Assembly (NCBI RefSeq): GCF_000830985.1 | Contig: NZ_CP007151.1 | Coordinates: forward strand, 2,046,001 to 2,110,000 | Length of the DNA: 64,000 nt | Source of the DNA: Marinobacter similis | GTDB lineage: Bacteria; Pseudomonadota; Gammaproteobacteria; Pseudomonadales; Oleiphilaceae | Direction: 5' to 3' | Shown: positions 61,364 to 64,000 of the stretch, one piece after another | Layout: each line of letters begins with the position of its first letter | How positions within the stretch are numbered: position 1 is the stretch's first letter | Program-made: the position numbers and the translations under genes | Notes under the pieces: model-generated | Database searches by the model: none | Told to the model about the DNA's origin: nothing | Seen by the model: only the letters and a program-made list of their open reading frames with translations

Positions 61364-63009
61364 GTGAACGCTCTATTCTACCTGTGCTCGCACCTGTTTA
61401 GCCTGAGGTTGTTGCTAGTTCTGGCAGCCGTGGTGCTTGCCCTGGCGGGCGGGCAGCTGGAATTCCTCAGCTGGGCCGATCGGGTTTTCCTGGGCCTGAT
61501 GGGTGCTCCTGACACCGGCAATGGGCCGGTGCCCATCCCGCCCGGTGCGGTGTCAGACACCTTGGCGGCACGGGCGATCTCGGAGCCATTGTGGTCCGAG
61601 CTAGGCATTGGTATCGCCCTGGTGCTGTCTTCGCTTTACCTCGCATTAGCCATTCCAAGAATGGGCGTGGCGGTAGCGCTGCCGGTCACGCTGCTTCTGG
61701 GTGGTTGCCTGGTGGTGTTGCAGGCCGCGCTGACCTTCTATCGGAATGAGTGGCTACCCCTGGGCGAAGTGATCACCCTGTTGGTGGCGGGTTTTGTCGT
61801 GATGCTGTTCTGGCTCCAGCCCAATCGTGAAATATGCTCGCTGAAAGCGAACGTGCAGGAAGCCCGGTTACGGTTGTCCCGGCTGTTGCTGCAACAGGGC
61901 CACACGGATGAAGCCGTCAGTGCGCTCCAGGGATGCCCCACCTGTGAGGACGCTCTGGAGCTGCGATACGACGTTGCGATCCAGCAGGAGCGCAAGCGTC
62001 AGTACGAAAAAGCCATCGCCAGTTACAGCCATATTCAGGAGCACCGGAAGAACTTCCGGGATGCCAGTGAGCGCCTGTCCGCATTGGAGAAGCTGTCGAA
62101 CGAGTCTACCTCGATTCAGCCCAGCGGCTTCGACAATACCCGCACACTGCTGATGCCGGAACAGTCCCTGAGCCGCCCGACCCTGGGCCGTTACGAAATT
62201 GAGCGGGAGTTGGGTCGGGGCGCCATGGGCGTTGTGTTCCTGGGCAAAGACCCGAAAATCGCCCGCACCGTAGCCATCAAGACGCTGAGCTACCAGGCTT
62301 TCGACGATGGCCACCTCCCGGAACTGAAACAGCGTTTCTTCCGGGAGGCGGAGGCTGCCGGCCGGCTTGATCATCCCTCTATCGTGACCGTGTACGACGT
62401 CGGCGAAGAGGCTGACCTTGCTACATAGCCATGGACTATGCCCAGGGCCGCCCGCTCAGCGAATTTGGCAAGTCGGGCCGGCTGTTGCCGCTGCCGGCGG
62501 TGCTGGAGATCATTGCCCGGGTGGCCGATGCGCTGGCCTACGCCCACAGCCAGAAAGTGGTCCACCGGGATATCAAGCCGGGCAATATCATCTACAACCC
62601 GAATGACGGGGCCATCAAAATCACCGATTTCGGGATTGCCAAGATCTCCGACGACTCCCGCACAAAGACGGGCAGTGTCATGGGCAGCCCGCTGTACATG
62701 TCCCCGGAGCAGCTCAAAGGGCAGAAAGTCACCGGCGCTTCGGATATCTACAGCCTTGGGGTCACGCTCTACAAGCTTGTGAGTGGGGAGACGCCTTATC
62801 AGGGCGATACCCTGGCTAACCTGACCTATCAGATTCTGAACAAGCGTCCGCGCAGTGTGCGCGAATTCAATGCCGACATTCCCAATGGCGTGGTGCGGCT
62901 GATCAACAAGGCGATTCAGCGTGAACCGGACAAGCGTTTTGCGTCCGCCGCCACCATGGCCGAGGCGGTACGGCGCCTGGCAGTCAGGGAAGCCAGGGAG
63001 GTGTCGTAA
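61364..63009 (+). CDS. Membrane Ser/Thr protein kinase with N-terminal TM and TPR-like region, frameshift near 62421
   Basis: Starts at GTG 61364. The N-terminal 155 residues have about four hydrophobic stretches (LLLVLAAVVLALAGG, IGIALVLSSLYLALAI, ALPVTLLLGGCLVVLQAAL, ITLLVAGFVVMLFWL); then TPR-like helices, and a Hanks-type kinase from about residue 275: GRYEIERELGRGAMGVVFLGKD (G loop), AIKTL (Lys), VVHRDIKPGNIIYNP and TDFGIAK. The frame breaks after EEADLA; one missing C gives LAYIAMDYAQGRPL. Repaired length 548 aa. The kinase domain is C-terminal, opposite to PknB-type proteins. Confidence 0.9.
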
Positions 63010-63761
63010 TGAACATAACGGTTGCAGGGCGAAGTCACACCGGAGCCGTCCGGGAACACAATCAGGACGTGGCGGTGTGGCAGGTTCGGGAGGACGCCTG
63101 TGCGGCCCTGGTGTTGGTGGCGGACGGAATGGGTGGCTATCAGGGTGGCGAAATAGCCAGCCGGTTGGCGGCCGAAGCGGTCATGGAATCGCTCACACCG
63201 AGACTGTTTTCGGGGGATCTGCACGAGCATGAGATGACAGCCCACGACAACCTGATGGCGGCATTCGCCCTCGCCAACCAGCGAATTCAAGATCGCCGGG
63301 CCGAAGACAGTCAGCTCGACAAGATGGGGACCACCCTGGTGGCGGCCTGGCTGGATGGCGCCAAAGCTCACATCGCCCACGTTGGTGATTCCCGGTGCTA
63401 CCTGATTCGACAAGGGAAGGGCACCTGCCTGACCCGGGATGACACTGTGGTTCAGAACATGCTCGACGACGGCAGCATTACTGAGGCAGATGTTCCGAAT
63501 GTGCCATTCAAGAACGTTCTGACCCGGGCCGTGGGTGCTATGGAGCCGCTGGAAATCAGCTACGCCCGACAGACCCTTGAGCCCGGCGACAGCCTCATGT
63601 TGTGTTCCGACGGATTAACCAATTCGGTGGCACAGCAGGAGTGGGAAGACATCTTGCAGCAGGCTGACAGTGGCGAGTCTGCGGTTGAAGCATTGATTGA
63701 GACAGCCCTGGACAATCTGGCATCGGACAACGTGTCCGTTGTGTTGTTGACCCTGAACTAA
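63009..63761 (+). CDS. PP2C-family protein phosphatase (250 aa)
   Basis: Metal-dependent Ser/Thr phosphatase that would reverse the kinase. Motifs: HTGAVREHNQDVAVW (Asp), VLVADGMGGYQGGEIAS, MGTTLVAAWLDGAKAHIAHVGDSRCYLI and LCSDGLTN, SDNVSVVLL. The start ATG overlaps the kinase stop (TAATG), so the two are translated together. StpA/PppA-like pairs act on shared substrates. Confidence 0.93.
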   Translation: MNITVAGRSHTGAVREHNQDVAVWQVREDACAALVLVADGMGGYQGGEIASRLAAEAVMESLTPRLFSGDLHEHEMTAHDNLMAAFALANQRIQDRRAEDSQLDKMGTTLVAAWLDGAKAHIAHVGDSRCYLIRQGKGTCLTRDDTVVQNMLDDGSITEADVPNVPFKNVLTRAVGAMEPLEISYARQTLEPGDSLMLCSDGLTNSVAQQEWEDILQQADSGESAVEALIETALDNLASDNVSVVLLTLN

Positions 63762-63776
63762 GCAGAGGAACCTGAG

Positions 63777-64000
63777 ATGGCAACCTTTTCACAGCTGGTG
63801 GATAACGTGGTGGTAAACACGTTCGAGCTGGATCAACCCGAAACCCGGATCGGACGTCGTGCCGAGAACGATATCCAGATTGATGAGATCTCGGTGAGTG
63901 GTCAGCATGCGTTAATCGAGGCGGTGCCCAACGCCTACCTGGATAACACCATCGATTACTACATCACCGACAGTGACAGCACCAACGGCACCTTCGTGAA
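63777..64000 (+). CDS. FHA-domain protein (partial, first 74 residues)
   Basis: Opens MATFSQLVDNVVVNTFELD and carries the phosphothreonine-binding fold signature: TRIGRRAENDIQID, SVSGQHALIEA and SDSTNGTFV, the typical FHA core GR-x-H-NG pattern. It runs off the window edge. It follows the kinase/phosphatase and should read the kinase's output. No T6SS gene is visible here. Start follows CAGAGGAACCTGAG. Confidence 0.9.
   Translation, partial: MATFSQLVDNVVVNTFELDQPETRIGRRAENDIQIDEISVSGQHALIEAVPNAYLDNTIDYYITDSDSTNGTFV

Noticed and set aside
1..64000. CRISPR arrays, tRNA or rRNA genes, phage or insertion sequences
   Set aside because: No regularly spaced repeats, no clover-leaf candidates with CCA ends, no transposase, integrase or phage gene were recognised.

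Overview
The window is bacterial chromosome from a gammaproteobacterium, most likely Marinobacter or a close marine relative. That placement is inferred from the gene mix: an acyl-CoA dehydrogenase/APH-kinase operon, TonB/Fhu-type iron uptake, the PA2778/PA2779 pair, DUF1631-GGDEF-EAL, ArgP/ArgO, Ohr and a Fur-controlled exporter. The DNA is GC-rich and densely coded on both strands. I saw no rRNA, tRNA, CRISPR array, prophage or insertion sequence.

Layout. 1-5350: a LysR regulator (cut by the window edge) divergent from an operon of acyl-CoA dehydrogenase, SDR, APH-like kinase, histidine phosphatase and SDR, probably for acyl-CoA or alcohol catabolism. 5355-14954: lipoproteins, DUF2798, PBP4, a double thioredoxin-fold protein, two aldo-keto reductases, DUF6064, GFA and a sugar dehydrogenase. 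15100-24126: an iron island with Fur boxes, a TonB receptor, FhuF-like reductase, FhuB/D/C-like importer and an ABC exporter. 24159-33943: a mixed region with UPF0178, a histidine phosphatase, a GT90 enzyme, GGDEF-EAL, PCu(A)C, MtfA, an SDR, a spermidine synthase-like protein, a RIO kinase and Usp. 34037-38271: a cold-shock gene and a DUF1631-GGDEF-EAL giant. 38391-49912: ABM, MscS, pirin, dienoyl-CoA isomerase, CPBP, DUF2721, GGCT, NnrU, ArgP/ArgO, DUF4442, NlpC/P60, RHH, DJ-1, SRAP, ArfB and an esterase. 50021-55732: DUF2007, SDR, Ohr, SDR, ThpR, a GNAT-nitrilase fusion and RluF. 55871-59713: a solute-binding protein, FetA/FetB-like pair, a CobW GTPase and a methyltransferase. 59719-64000: the PA2778/PA2779 pair, divergent from a Ser/Thr kinase, PP2C phosphatase and FHA protein that runs off the edge.

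The dominant oddity is that 19 otherwise well-preserved genes are broken by about 26 small frameshifts. Almost all look like the loss of one G or C from a short G/C run, and adding the bases back restores full-length family members whose lengths are multiples of three. This looks like systematic consensus error in the assembly, not real gene decay. I annotate these loci as genes with a frameshift and give the repaired length.

The most interesting unexplained DNA is a pair of roughly 108 bp intergenic elements (1800-1908 and 24722-24829). They share a 54 bp core with two small hairpins but carry completely different, internally complementary 27-28 nt arms, so the fold is conserved while the arm sequence is not.
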